Source: Thermolongibacillus altinsuensis (GTDB lineage Bacteria; Bacillota; Bacilli; Bacillales; Anoxybacillaceae). From it: a stretch of DNA of 64,000 nucleotides. Numbering within the stretch: the first letter of the stretch is position 1; each line of letters opens with the position of its first letter. The DNA lies in contig NZ_SLUL01000014.1 in NCBI RefSeq assembly GCF_004341205.1, forward strand, positions 1 to 64,000, written 5' to 3'. The translations under genes and the position numbers were made by a program. Shown here one piece after another: positions 1 to 7,571 of this stretch. The notes below the pieces were generated by a model, which was not told the DNA's origin, ran no database searches, and saw only the letters and a list, made by a program, of their open reading frames with translations.

Positions 1-87
1 CAAGCTTCCATTCGGTCCGCTCGACTTGCATGTATTAGGCACGCCGCCAGCGTTCGTCCTGAGCCAGGATCAAACTCTCCATAGAAA
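1..87 (-). rRNA. rrs: 16S ribosomal RNA, 5' end (partial)
   Basis: The reverse complement carries the universal 16S 5' region: the AGAGTTTGATCCTGGCTCAG block lies at about 59-78, followed by the GACGAACGCTGGCGGCGTGC block and the CAAGTCGAGCGG helix. Only the first 85-90 nt are present, because the gene continues leftward out of the window. The exact mature 5' end is approximate. The conserved Bacillus pre-rRNA leader (GTTCCTTGAAAACTGAA on the minus strand, near 119-135) lies just upstream. Position next to ygxA, ygzB and perR matches the B. subtilis rrnD locus. Confidence 0.97.
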
Positions 88-168
88 GTTTTCTCGCTAG
101 CTTTCACGCTTCCGTTTCGTTCAGTTTTCAAGGAACATTACTTTTCGCCTGCTCAAGGCGACCTCTTC

Positions 169-197
169 ATCATAACATCATGTTTTTTCATTGTCAA
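169..197 (-). promoter_or_regulatory. rRNA promoter P2 (sigma-A)
   Basis: On the minus strand TTGACA (192-197) and TATGAT (169-174) are separated by exactly 17 bp. This is the promoter nearer to 16S of a tandem pair, as is usual for Bacillus rrn operons. Confidence 0.85.
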
Positions 198-239
198 CTT
201 CTTATTTCACATCGCCACATCATCGTAGCGACGTCTTAA

Positions 240-268
240 AATATATCATGGCTATTTTCTGAAGTCAA
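240..268 (-). promoter_or_regulatory. rRNA promoter P1 (sigma-A)
   Basis: On the minus strand TTGACT (263-268) and TATATT (240-245) are separated by 17 bp. It lies 71 bp upstream of P2, and together they form tandem rrn promoters just beyond the ygxA stop codon. Confidence 0.8.
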
Positions 269-275
269 CACCTTT

Positions 276-1151
276 TTATAAATTTTTTTCAACGAAATAA
301 TAACGATGATAAATCCCTTGCCCCTTCGTATGAACAGTTTCAATCGATAACACGTTTTTCTCCACTAAAAATTCAAGCATAATGACAAGATCTATAGAAT
401 ACGCTTCAAGTTCATGATGACGATACATATCAAAAATAGACCACGGTTCGTTTTTTGTCTCAAGCACGCTGATTAAATGACTAGCCCCTACATCCAATTT
501 GGAATGGATTAAAAAATCGCTCGCTAAAAATAACAATTCTAATCGTTTGTATAACGGTTCTTCACTTTCGATCAATTCCTCGTACAGCTTATAAATTTGC
601 GGTTCAATGTTCTTAACTTGGTTCCACACGGTTACTTCAGGATAAAATCCATGTTCAATTACGGATAGCCGTGCAAGGTGGTGCAAAGCATGAAGAACAT
701 GATTGTAAGCATCTAAAAATTGCTCTTTCTCAAAAAAACTTCTCCCCTCCATGTATCTGCGAATCAACTTCGCAAACTCTAATCCCATTTTTAACTTTCT
801 ATTTTCTTTAGGGAACTCTAACAATTCTTTTCTTAAATTCGATATATATTCATTTCGATCAAATAAAATTTTTCCATTTAACAACCAATCAATCACTTTT
901 CGATTGGAACCGTATAAAATCCACTCCCGCACTTTTTGCTCATCAACAATATGTAAAGCAGCTTTTTGGTCATGAAAAGCATAATGTTTAATAAAAACAG
1001 GATGTTCAGCATTTTGAACAATGACAAACAAAACGATATTGAACGTATCCGTCACAGGAGAGTGTTGAACTACTTTTTCAATCATTAAAATCCCCAGAGT
1101 ATTTTTATGACTCGCCTTTTCTTGATAAATCGGCCGAAGTAAATCCTCCAT
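276..1151 (-). CDS. ygxA: YgxA family nucleotidyltransferase-like protein
   Basis: Protein of 291 aa, recognised by sequence and by position between ygzB and the rRNA operon. An internal segment (ILYGSNRKVIDWLLNGK, then ILFDR) resembles the minimal nucleotidyltransferase-like fold assigned to this family. The C-terminal half is helical and followed by a winged-helix-like end. An in-frame extension of 23 codons exists upstream, but the start chosen here (ATG of MEDLL) is preceded by a GGGGGAATT ribosome-binding region, whereas the longer start has none. No substrate is known to me, and there is no signal peptide or membrane segment. The gene ends only a few bases from rrn promoter P1. Confidence 0.85.
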   Translation of the reverse strand: MEDLLRPIYQEKASHKNTLGILMIEKVVQHSPVTDTFNIVLFVIVQNAEHPVFIKHYAFHDQKAALHIVDEQKVREWILYGSNRKVIDWLLNGKILFDRNEYISNLRKELLEFPKENRKLKMGLEFAKLIRRYMEGRSFFEKEQFLDAYNHVLHALHHLARLSVIEHGFYPEVTVWNQVKNIEPQIYKLYEELIESEEPLYKRLELLFLASDFLIHSKLDVGASHLISVLETKNEPWSIFDMYRHHELEAYSIDLVIMLEFLVEKNVLSIETVHTKGQGIYHRYYFVEKNL

Positions 1152-1258
1152 CACAATTCCCCCAATTTTAGATAGTTTTGTTCCATTCGACAAAAATCGA
1201 AAAAATCCCTGCTTCCCCATTCATCTTATGATATAGTTTATTTTAGGAGGGAAAAAAA

Positions 1259-1621
1259 GTGGGATTAAAATATTCAAGCAAGATTAACAAAATTCGAACA
1301 TTTGCATTAAGCTTAATCTTTATCGGTTTTTTAGTGATGTATGTAGGAGTATTTTTCCGAACATCCATGCTCGTTATGACGATATTTATGATTTTAGGGC
1401 TACTTTTTATCATTGCAAGTACAGTTGTATATTTCTGGATTGGTATGTTATCAACAAGGACTGTCCAAGTTGTATGTCCTTCTTGCAATAAAGTAACGAA
1501 AATGCTTGGAAGAGTAGATATGTGCATGTATTGCAACGAGCCATTAACCCTTGACCCTGAACTAGAAGGAAAAGAATTTGATGAAAAATATAATCGAAAA
1601 TCGAAAAAATCAAAAAGCTGA
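1259..1621 (+). CDS. ygzB: UPF0295 membrane protein YgzB
   Basis: Protein of 120 aa with a GTG start 8 nt behind AGGAGG (1245-1250). Two hydrophobic segments (about residues 15-35 and 42-62) predict two membrane helices. They are followed by a cytosolic zinc-ribbon-like part with two CxxC pairs (CPSC and CMYC, about residues 75-95) and a basic C-terminal tail. The family is conserved in Bacillaceae and of unknown function. It is transcribed divergently from ygxA and convergently with perR, sharing a bidirectional terminator with the latter. Confidence 0.88.
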   Translation: MGLKYSSKINKIRTFALSLIFIGFLVMYVGVFFRTSMLVMTIFMILGLLFIIASTVVYFWIGMLSTRTVQVVCPSCNKVTKMLGRVDMCMYCNEPLTLDPELEGKEFDEKYNRKSKKSKS

Positions 1622-1646
1622 TAGCTTCCTCTCGCTATCAGCTTTT
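1612..1646. terminator. Bidirectional terminator between ygzB and perR
   Basis: A perfect 13-bp stem (1612-1624 with 1634-1646, AAAAAGCTGATAG and its complement) has A and T runs on its two flanks, so it can act on both strands. It overlaps both stop codons. Confidence 0.85.
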
Positions 1647-2086
1647 TAGTGCGCATGCTTTTTTTGACACTCTTGACATGTTCCGTAAATTTCCATTCGA
1701 TGATGACTCACTTTAAACCCTGTTACATGAGCCGCTAAAGCTTCTACTTCATCTAATCCCGGATAATGAAAATCAACAATCTTCCCACATTGCTCGCAAA
1801 TAATATGATAATGGTCAGACGTCACAAAATCAAAACGGCTTGAAGAGTCGCCGTATGTCAATTCTTTAACAAGACCGACTTCTTTAAAAACCCGCAAATT
1901 GTTATACACGGTTGCGACACTCATATTCGGAAATTTCCCTTCCAACGCCTTATAAATTTCATCGGCTGTAGGATGGGACATTGATTGAATCAAATATTCG
2001 AGTATCGCGTGACGCTGCGGGGTAATACGAACACCTGTTTCTTTCAATGTATGAAGCGCTTCTTTTAATTGTTGTGCGTGCGACAC
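1646..2086 (-). CDS. perR: Peroxide-responsive Fur-family repressor PerR
   Basis: Protein of 146 aa. The winged-helix DNA-binding region ([16 protein letters not shown], then [11 protein letters not shown]) and the metal-binding half ([19 protein letters not shown], then the C-terminal CQEC) are nearly identical to what I know of B. subtilis PerR. The four cysteines of the structural zinc site and the His/Asp ligands of the Fe/Mn sensing site are present. PerR represses peroxide defence genes and is inactivated by iron-catalysed histidine oxidation. A longer frame starts at a GTG at 2101, but the GTG used here ([11 protein letters not shown]) aligns with the usual N-terminus and has GGGGTG 7 nt upstream. 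Probably autoregulated through the double Per box upstream. Confidence 0.95.
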   Translation of the reverse strand: MSHAQQLKEALHTLKETGVRITPQRHAILEYLIQSMSHPTADEIYKALEGKFPNMSVATVYNNLRVFKEVGLVKELTYGDSSSRFDFVTSDHYHIICEQCGKIVDFHYPGLDEVEALAAHVTGFKVSHHRMEIYGTCQECQKKHAH

Positions 2087-2116
2087 CGCCTTGCACCCCA
2101 CTTTCGTTTAAAAAAA

Positions 2117-2177
2117 TTATAATTATTATTTTATAATTTTTATAATCAGTGTACAAGAAAATCTGTGATTTTGTCAA
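2117..2177 (-). promoter_or_regulatory. perR promoter with two abutting Per boxes
   Basis: Minus-strand TTGACA (2172-2177) and TACACT (2148-2153) have an 18-bp spacer. Directly downstream, over and after the expected start point, are two near-matches to the Per box TTATAATnATTATAA: TTATAATTTTTATAA at 2131-2145 (one mismatch) and TTATAATTATTATTT at 2117-2131 (two mismatches), sharing one base. The arrangement fits autorepression by PerR. Confidence 0.8.
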
Positions 2178-2220
2178 CATTTCAAGTATCATTATATGAT
2201 TTGTCCGATGTTTTTACTCC

Positions 2221-2252
2221 AAAAAAAAGCAATCTCACACGAATGAGATCGC
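2221..2252 (-). terminator. Terminator downstream of bcp
   Basis: Minus-strand stem GCGATCTCA/TGAGATTGC (2244-2252 with 2229-2237, one G-U pair) is followed by eight T residues. The G-U pair exists only in minus-strand RNA, consistent with the direction of bcp. Confidence 0.8.
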
Positions 2253-2268
2253 CAAATTTTTTATCCGA

Positions 2269-2308
2269 GGAGGTGTATGCCCTACTATAGAGTACGCTCA
2301 ACACCCCC
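2269..2308 (-). other. Structured element between bcp and its terminator
   Basis: Minus-strand RNA can form an 8-bp stem, GGGGGUGU (2301-2308) with ACACCUCC (2269-2276), including a G-U wobble that becomes a mismatch in plus-strand RNA. A small inner UACU/AGUA helix lies near 2282-2294. It has no U-tract of its own. It may be a 3'-UTR stability element or a small RNA; no known family is recognised. Confidence 0.35.
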
Positions 2309-2332
2309 GAGCCGTATAGTTATTTGCCTTGT

Positions 2333-2797
2333 TTAAGAAATTTCTTTCAAAAATTTTAATACTTCCTCCACATGCCCATTCACTTTTACCTTTCGCCATT
2401 CTTTGATTAATATCCCATTCGGATCAATGATAAAGGTTGAGCGCTCAATTCCCATGTACTCTTTCCCAAAGTTTTTCTTCAACTTCCAAACCCCATATTT
2501 TTCAGACGCTTCGTGTTGCTCATCAACTAACAACAAAAATGGCAAGCTATATTTTTCTATAAATTTTTGATGACGTTCCAACGAATCCGTGCTGATTCCT
2601 AAAATGACTGCGTTTAAATCTTGAAATTCACGATAATGGTCGCGGAAATCACAAGCCTCTGTTGTGCATCCTGGCGTCATATCTTTAGGATAAAAATATA
2701 GAACGACATACTTTCCGCGAAAATCAGATAATTGAACCATTTCACCGTTGCTTGCTTTTAAAGCAAAATCCGGCGCAAGTTGCCCAATTTGCACCAT
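2333..2797 (-). CDS. bcp: Thiol peroxidase Bcp/PrxQ-type peroxiredoxin
   Basis: Protein of 154 aa, normal length for the family. It has a thioredoxin fold with the signature FYPKDMTPGCTTEACDFRD. Cys44 is the peroxidatic cysteine and Cys49 the resolving one, as in atypical 2-Cys PrxQ proteins. The conserved Arg is in the ERSTFIIDPNG segment. It reduces H2O2 and organic hydroperoxides in the cytosol using thioredoxin. It is the orthologue of B. subtilis ygaF and lies next to perR as there. No Per box is obvious at its own start; it may be co-transcribed with the channel gene 15 bp upstream. Confidence 0.93.
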   Translation of the reverse strand: MVQIGQLAPDFALKASNGEMVQLSDFRGKYVVLYFYPKDMTPGCTTEACDFRDHYREFQDLNAVILGISTDSLERHQKFIEKYSLPFLLLVDEQHEASEKYGVWKLKKNFGKEYMGIERSTFIIDPNGILIKEWRKVKVNGHVEEVLKFLKEIS

Positions 2798-2811
2798 TCA
2801 TCCCTCCACAT

Positions 2812-3219
2812 CTATTTTTTCTCAAAATCCATAACCGTTTGAACGACGAAAGCGGCAGGAAGCGCGTATCCCAACAGCGCTTCGATGATTGCAATCCATC
2901 GCCCAATCCCAATTGGAACAATATCACCATATCCAACTGAAAGCAATGTTATTGCACTGAAATAAAAACTCGTTTGAAGATTTCCTAAAAAATCGCCCTT
3001 TCCAAACACATATCCATTCTCCAACAAAATAGCATGTCCGTTTACTTGCAAGACTGCATAAATAAGCCCAAAACCGATCATCACTGTCAAATATACAAAT
3101 AGAATGGATAAAAAATTTTCAAAGGAAACAGCCTTATTCGATCGCTGTTCGATTGTCCACATAGAAACAACACTTACACATACCATCACCACAATAACTA
3201 CGAGAAAAATGTATCCCAC
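2812..3219 (-). CDS. Small two-TM potassium channel family protein
   Basis: Protein of 135 aa with the chosen GTG start; the frame extends further upstream. GGAGGG sits 6 nt before this GTG, while an ATG inside the same region would touch the ribosome-binding site. The layout is: N-terminal membrane helix, second helix (about 45-65), pore loop with the filter SVGYGD (TLLSVGYGDIVPIG) and a last helix ending in FEKK. This is the ion-channel (PF07885-type) pore without any RCK or cyclic-nucleotide domain, so it probably works as a tetramer without a regulatory domain. It lies between an ABC exporter and bcp on the same strand. Confidence 0.8.
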   Translation of the reverse strand: MGYIFLVVIVVMVCVSVVSMWTIEQRSNKAVSFENFLSILFVYLTVMIGFGLIYAVLQVNGHAILLENGYVFGKGDFLGNLQTSFYFSAITLLSVGYGDIVPIGIGRWIAIIEALLGYALPAAFVVQTVMDFEKK

Positions 3220-3273
3220 ACCCATCCCTCCGTCTATGTCCATATATACGAGGGATGGTCCGAAACATTCCAA

Positions 3274-4059
3274 CTAGTTTCCTGCTCCCCGATACCGCTT
3301 CACTCCTGCATTCCATAGGAAAATAGCAATCATAAAGAAGACGATTCCCATCACTGGGGTTAAAAATGAATACACATACCATTCCTTCTTGCCGAGAAAA
3401 TAAGCGGAAGGATAGACGCCTACGAAAGCAAACGGCAACACCCACGTTAAAATATAACGGATGACGCGGTTATAAATATCAACAGGATAACGGCCATAGT
3501 TTCCAATATTGTACATCATCGGCATAATCGAGCTTCGCGCATCCGACCAAAAGCTGATGGTTGCTAGCGAAATAAAAATGCCGGCATACACAAGCGTTCC
3601 ACCTAATACAAACAAGATAAAAATAAACACATCGTACCAATGAAACGCAAGATGCAGCCGCGAACCCGCATAAGCCATAATAATGAGTCCTGTTACTCCC
3701 CCAAGAAGCGACTCAAGCTCCATTCGCTCAAGAATGATTTGAAATAAACTGTGCACCGGGCGCGTCAACACGCGATCCATTTCTCCTCTTACAATATAGC
3801 GTTCATTAAAATCCCAAATGTTAAAGAAAGAAGCAAAGACGGAAAACGGAACTAAAAAAAAGCCATAAATAAAGATGATTTCATCACGCGTCCATCCATG
3901 CAACATTTGCGTATGCCCGAAAACAACAAGAATGAATATTAAATTCACCGCTTGGAACATTAAATCCGACAAAAACTCAACCAATAAATCCGCCCGATAT
4001 TGCAACTTTGTTTTTAAGTATTGGCTCATGTATTGAAAGAAGATTGAAATGTAAAACAT
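3274..4059 (-). CDS. ABC-2 type exporter permease (second subunit)
   Basis: Protein of 261 aa with six hydrophobic segments. Features typical of the ABC-2/DUF990 family are an N-terminal LKTKLQYRADLLVEFLSDL stretch and a middle motif RGEMDRVLTRPVHSLFQ, the cytosolic loop that contacts the ATPase. Only 3 bp separate it from the upstream permease gene, so the three genes form one operon (ATPase, permease 1, permease 2). The complex is likely to export a drug, lipid or peptide; the substrate cannot be inferred from the sequence. Confidence 0.85.
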   Translation of the reverse strand: MFYISIFFQYMSQYLKTKLQYRADLLVEFLSDLMFQAVNLIFILVVFGHTQMLHGWTRDEIIFIYGFFLVPFSVFASFFNIWDFNERYIVRGEMDRVLTRPVHSLFQIILERMELESLLGGVTGLIIMAYAGSRLHLAFHWYDVFIFILFVLGGTLVYAGIFISLATISFWSDARSSIMPMMYNIGNYGRYPVDIYNRVIRYILTWVLPFAFVGVYPSAYFLGKKEWYVYSFLTPVMGIVFFMIAIFLWNAGVKRYRGAGN

Positions 4060-4062
4060 AGA

Positions 4063-4854
4063 TCATCCCCCTTGAATGACGAGCTTTCTCTTCGCGATCC
4101 TCCATAAAAACTGAATCGGAATCACTAAAATGATGACCCAAACCGCTTGGAATAATAACCCTTGAAGAATCTCATCGTTTGTAAAACTTTCCGTAAAAAT
4201 CATGCTCGGAATATAGCTAATCCCTTGAAAAGGAAGATATTTCATCAATTGTTGAGCCCACTCTGGATAAAAACTAATCGGCAAAATCAGACCTGAAAGA
4301 AGATCAATGACAAATCGTTTTGCCCGCAACAACCCTTCACCATTCAACGTAAAAAACGTGAGAACTCCCGCAAGTAAATTCAGTTGAGAATTGATCATAA
4401 AACTCAAAAGGGTAGAAATCGCAAAATAGCCCCACGTATGCAAATTCGTTGTCAATTGAAGCGGAAAAATCAATCCGACGATCACCATTCCAGGAACGGA
4501 AAAGAAAAAGAGACGGAAAATTCCTTCCCCGAGTCCTTGCATCATTTTCATCCCTAAATAACTGTAAGGACGAATCAATTCAATCGCTACTTTTCCTTCT
4601 TTAATTTCCATCGCAATTTCACGATCAATATTATTGAAATAAAAAGCCCGAGCCATCCAGGCGACAGCGACATACGTGGTCATTTGTGTAGCGGACATTC
4701 CTTGAATCGATGATTGTCCTCCGTAAATCGCCGACCATAGGAAATAATAAGCGCCGATATTGATGCTATAAATTAAAATGCCGCTATAATAATTGGTTCG
4801 GTAAGCAAGCATCATTAAAAAACGAATGCGAATCATCTCAATATACTTAGCCAT
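4063..4854 (-). CDS. ABC-2 type exporter permease (first subunit)
   Basis: Protein of 263 aa starting at MAKYIEMIRIRF. The ATG overlaps the end of the ATPase gene (stop 4847-4849), so translation is coupled; GAAGGG inside the ATPase 3' end is the ribosome-binding site. A longer in-frame extension lies entirely inside the ATPase gene and is rejected. Six membrane segments are predicted, with the motif EIKEGKVAIELIRPYSYLG matching the coupling loop of this family. It is a paralogue of the following permease and probably forms a heterodimer with it. Confidence 0.85.
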   Translation of the reverse strand: MAKYIEMIRIRFLMMLAYRTNYYSGILIYSINIGAYYFLWSAIYGGQSSIQGMSATQMTTYVAVAWMARAFYFNNIDREIAMEIKEGKVAIELIRPYSYLGMKMMQGLGEGIFRLFFFSVPGMVIVGLIFPLQLTTNLHTWGYFAISTLLSFMINSQLNLLAGVLTFFTLNGEGLLRAKRFVIDLLSGLILPISFYPEWAQQLMKYLPFQGISYIPSMIFTESFTNDEILQGLLFQAVWVIILVIPIQFLWRIAKRKLVIQGG

Positions 4855-5854
4855 GGACAATCCCTTCTTCATAAATGTTGCGAATAATTTCCTCAGTAGA
4901 TGTTTCCCGAATGTTAATGTCTTTAATTTCATACGCAGCGACCACTTTTCCAATCACTTCCGCCATATCTTGCGCGCGAACGTGAGCAATCCAACTATGA
5001 CTTTGCTCGCCAGCTTCCCATTTTACGTTCAAATCATTTGTTAACGAAATCAGCTGTTCCTTTGTCACTTCATGACGAAACTGAAATTGAATTTGTTTGC
5101 CCTCTCCCCAATTTTGTTTGAGTTTTTGCAATGAGCCGTCATAAATGATTTTTCCTTCATCTAACATAATGACGCGCTCACAAAGCGCTTCGATATCTGA
5201 CATGTCGTGCGTTGTCAGTAAAATCGTCGTATTATATTTCTCATTAATTTCCTTTAAAAACTGACGGATTTTCAATTTGACAAGCACATCTAAACCGATG
5301 GTCGGTTCATCCAAAAAGAGAAGCGGCGGATTATGAATTAAAGCAGCTGCCAACTCGCAACGCATTCGCTGCCCAAGTGATAATTTGCGCACGGGCTTGT
5401 CTAATAAAGGACCAATATCAAGCGTCTCGATGACATGTTCCATATGCTCCTTATAATCGCGATCCGATACTCGGTACACCTTTTTTAAAAGACGAAAAGA
5501 CTCCTGTACAGCAATATCCCACCACAGTTGAGATCGTTGGCCAAAGACAACCCCGATGGTTTGGACAAACTTTTCTCGTTCCTTATGAGGATTCATCCCG
5601 TTCACGATCACTTTACCAGAAGTAGGAGTTAAAATGCCGGTCAACATTTTAATGGTTGTTGATTTTCCTGCACCATTCTCACCGATATATCCAACCATCT
5701 CTCCTTGTTTGACTTTAAACGAAATATCATCAACCGCACGAATGATTTTGTAATTTCTCGTAAATAAATCACGAAACGCCCCGATCAGACCGGAACGGCT
5801 TGAATATGATTTAAACTCCTTTCTCAATTTTTCAACTTCAATTGCGTATGTCAT
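4847..5854 (-). CDS. ABC transporter ATP-binding protein (ABC-2 exporter)
   Basis: Protein of 335 aa beginning MTYAIEVEKLRKEF. The 67-codon upstream extension is rejected because GAGGTGAG lies just before this ATG and the extension runs into the gsaB region. It has Walker A GENGAGKST (about residue 60), the signature LSLGQRMRCE, Walker B LLFLDEPT and the H-loop TTHD. The N-terminal insert around GAFRDLFTRNYK is typical of the CcmA/NatA-like subgroup partnered with DUF990 permeases. It supplies ATP hydrolysis for the two permeases downstream. It is divergent from gsaB. Confidence 0.9.
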   Translation of the reverse strand: MTYAIEVEKLRKEFKSYSSRSGLIGAFRDLFTRNYKIIRAVDDISFKVKQGEMVGYIGENGAGKSTTIKMLTGILTPTSGKVIVNGMNPHKEREKFVQTIGVVFGQRSQLWWDIAVQESFRLLKKVYRVSDRDYKEHMEHVIETLDIGPLLDKPVRKLSLGQRMRCELAAALIHNPPLLFLDEPTIGLDVLVKLKIRQFLKEINEKYNTTILLTTHDMSDIEALCERVIMLDEGKIIYDGSLQKLKQNWGEGKQIQFQFRHEVTKEQLISLTNDLNVKWEAGEQSHSWIAHVRAQDMAEVIGKVVAAYEIKDINIRETSTEEIIRNIYEEGIVHG

Positions 5855-5922
5855 CCTACTCACCTCTCGTTGAATAACTAAGCGATAAAAATAGTGTAAC
5901 GAAAATGTACGAAGTGAACAAA

Positions 5923-5950
5923 TTGTGTGCTTATACAAATGTGTTAGAAT
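5923..5950 (+). promoter_or_regulatory. Candidate gsaB promoter
   Basis: TTGTGT (5923-5928) and TAGAAT (5945-5950) are 16 bp apart, 41 bp before the gsaB start codon. The match to sigma-A is moderate. Confidence 0.5.
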
Positions 5951-5990
5951 AAAAAGCGTTAGTAGAAATCGATGAAGGAGGAACTCCGGA

Positions 5991-7286
5991 ATGAATTTTA
6001 CAAAATCTGAGCAATTATATAAAGAAGCGCTCGAACATATCGTCGGCGGCGTCAACAGCCCTTCTCGCTCTTATAAAGCGGTTGGCGGCGGTGCACCTGT
6101 CGTGATGGAACGAGCACAAGGCGCTTATTTTTGGGACGTTGATGGCAATAAATACATCGATTATTTGGCAGCTTATGGTCCCATTATTACAGGTCATGCC
6201 CATCCGCATATTACAAAAGCGATTCAACATGCAGCAGAAAATGGCGTGCTATACGGCACACCAACCCCTTACGAAATTACTTTTGCGAAAATGTTAAAAG
6301 AAGCGATTCCTTCATTGGAAAAAGTGCGTTTTGTCAACTCCGGAACAGAGGCAGTGATGACCACAATTCGCGTTGCCCGCGCTTACACTGGCCGCGATAA
6401 AATTGTTAAATTTGCCGGATGTTATCATGGCCACTCCGATCTTGTTCTCGTTGCTGCTGGTTCTGGCCCATCTACATTAGGAACTCCTGATTCCGCCGGT
6501 GTTCCAAAAAGCATTGCTCAAGAAGTCATTACCGTTCCGTATAACGATATTGATTCCTTTAAACAAGCAATGGACAAATGGGGAAGCGAAGTAGCGGCTG
6601 TTCTCGTTGAACCGATTGTAGGGAACTTTGGAATTGTTGAACCGAAACCAGGTTTTCTTGAAGCCATTAACGAAATTGCCCATGCAGCGGGAGCGCTTGT
6701 CATTTACGATGAAGTCATTACAGCCTTTCGTTTCATGTACGGTGGAGCACAAGATTTGTTAGGCGTGAAGCCGGATTTAACCGCTCTTGGAAAAATTATC
6801 GGCGGAGGCTTGCCAATCGGTGCCTACGGCGGACGCAAAGACATTATGGAACAAGTCGCTCCGCTTGGCCCTGCATACCAAGCTGGTACGATGGCAGGAA
6901 ATCCAGCGTCGATTTTAGCGGGAATTGCTTGCTTGGAAGTATTGCAGCAAGAGGGAGTATACGAGCATCTTGACAAACTTGGCGCGATGTTAGAAGAAGG
7001 AATTTTAACGCATGCTCGCACATACGATATCCCTGTTACCATCAACCGCTTAAAAGGCGCGCTCACGGTTTACTTCACGACTGAAAAAGTAGAAAATTAC
7101 GAGCAAGCCGAACGGACAGACGGAGAAATGTTTGCGAAATTCTTTAAACTTATGTTAAGACAAGGAATTAACCTTGCTCCATCCAAATATGAAGCATGGT
7201 TTATTACATTAGCTCACACCGAACAAGATATCGAATATACAATTGAAGCGGTTAAAAATGCATTTAAATCACTTAAAAATGCATAA
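5991..7286 (+). CDS. gsaB: Glutamate-1-semialdehyde 2,1-aminomutase GsaB
   Basis: Protein of 431 aa, full length. It converts glutamate-1-semialdehyde to 5-aminolevulinate in the C5 route to tetrapyrroles, using PLP. Evidence: the N-terminal [20 protein letters not shown] signature, the PLP-binding region [10 protein letters not shown], and the Schiff-base lysine in [16 protein letters not shown] (Lys268). AAGGAGG precedes the ATG. By position between perR/bcp and the yga genes it is the GsaB paralogue and not the hemL of the main hem operon. A paralogue beside peroxide-defence genes could support heme supply, but that link is inferred. Confidence 0.93.
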   Translation: MNFTKSEQLYKEALEHIVGGVNSPSRSYKAVGGGAPVVMERAQGAYFWDVDGNKYIDYLAAYGPIITGHAHPHITKAIQHAAENGVLYGTPTPYEITFAKMLKEAIPSLEKVRFVNSGTEAVMTTIRVARAYTGRDKIVKFAGCYHGHSDLVLVAAGSGPSTLGTPDSAGVPKSIAQEVITVPYNDIDSFKQAMDKWGSEVAAVLVEPIVGNFGIVEPKPGFLEAINEIAHAAGALVIYDEVITAFRFMYGGAQDLLGVKPDLTALGKIIGGGLPIGAYGGRKDIMEQVAPLGPAYQAGTMAGNPASILAGIACLEVLQQEGVYEHLDKLGAMLEEGILTHARTYDIPVTINRLKGALTVYFTTEKVENYEQAERTDGEMFAKFFKLMLRQGINLAPSKYEAWFITLAHTEQDIEYTIEAVKNAFKSLKNA

Positions 7287-7299
7287 ATATACAAAACCT

Positions 7300-7336
7300 A
7301 AAAAAGCAGAGAAAAAAGAATTCTCTGCTTTTTTCT
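7300..7336 (+). terminator. Terminator downstream of gsaB
   Basis: Stem AAAAAGCAGAGAA (from 7301) pairs with TTCTCTGCTTTTT (7321-7333) over a short loop, ending in a T-run. Confidence 0.85.
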
Positions 7337-7422
7337 ATATAAATAAATGAAAGCGATTACAAAAAGTATGGATTTTTTGTTACAGATAATGAATATTATA
7401 TCCAAAAAGATGAATAAATAAT

Positions 7423-7450
7423 TGATTTTACTTTTTTAACATGATAATAT
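7423..7450 (+). promoter_or_regulatory. Candidate glutamate synthase promoter
   Basis: TTGATT (7423-7428) and TAATAT (7445-7450) have a 16-bp spacer, 119 bp before the start codon. The region 7337-7500 is very AT-rich and holds no other clear site; no GltC- or TnrA-type operator could be assigned with confidence. Confidence 0.5.
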
Positions 7451-7516
7451 AAACTATACAATTCTGAAAATTACATCTTTTTAAAATTATTTTAGCATTT
7501 ACCATAGATTCAGCAT

Positions 7517-7571
7517 AGGAGGTGACCAAGGCGAGAAGTGGAAACCATCCACTTTAAAGCCGAAAAACATG
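7517..7571 (+). promoter_or_regulatory. Structured ribosome-binding region of glutamate synthase
   Basis: A near-perfect Shine-Dalgarno AGGAGGTGA lies at 7517-7525, 43 nt from the ATG (7569), which is too far for normal initiation. Between them is a hairpin: AAGTGG (7536-7541) with CCACTT (7549-7554), and an outer GGC (7530-7532) with GCC (7559-7561). Folding this hairpin would bring the Shine-Dalgarno to an effective 11-12 nt from the ATG. No in-frame ATG, GTG or TTG occurs between them, and the ATG has no other ribosome-binding site. Confidence 0.6.

Noticed and set aside
5855-6055. 67-codon extension of the ABC ATPase
   Set aside because: It overlaps the divergent gsaB start and lacks a ribosome-binding site; the ATG at 5854 has one.
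7522-7557. Leader peptide GTG...TAA of 11 codons before glutamate synthase
   Set aside because: The GTG is part of the Shine-Dalgarno itself, so there is no spacing for initiation.
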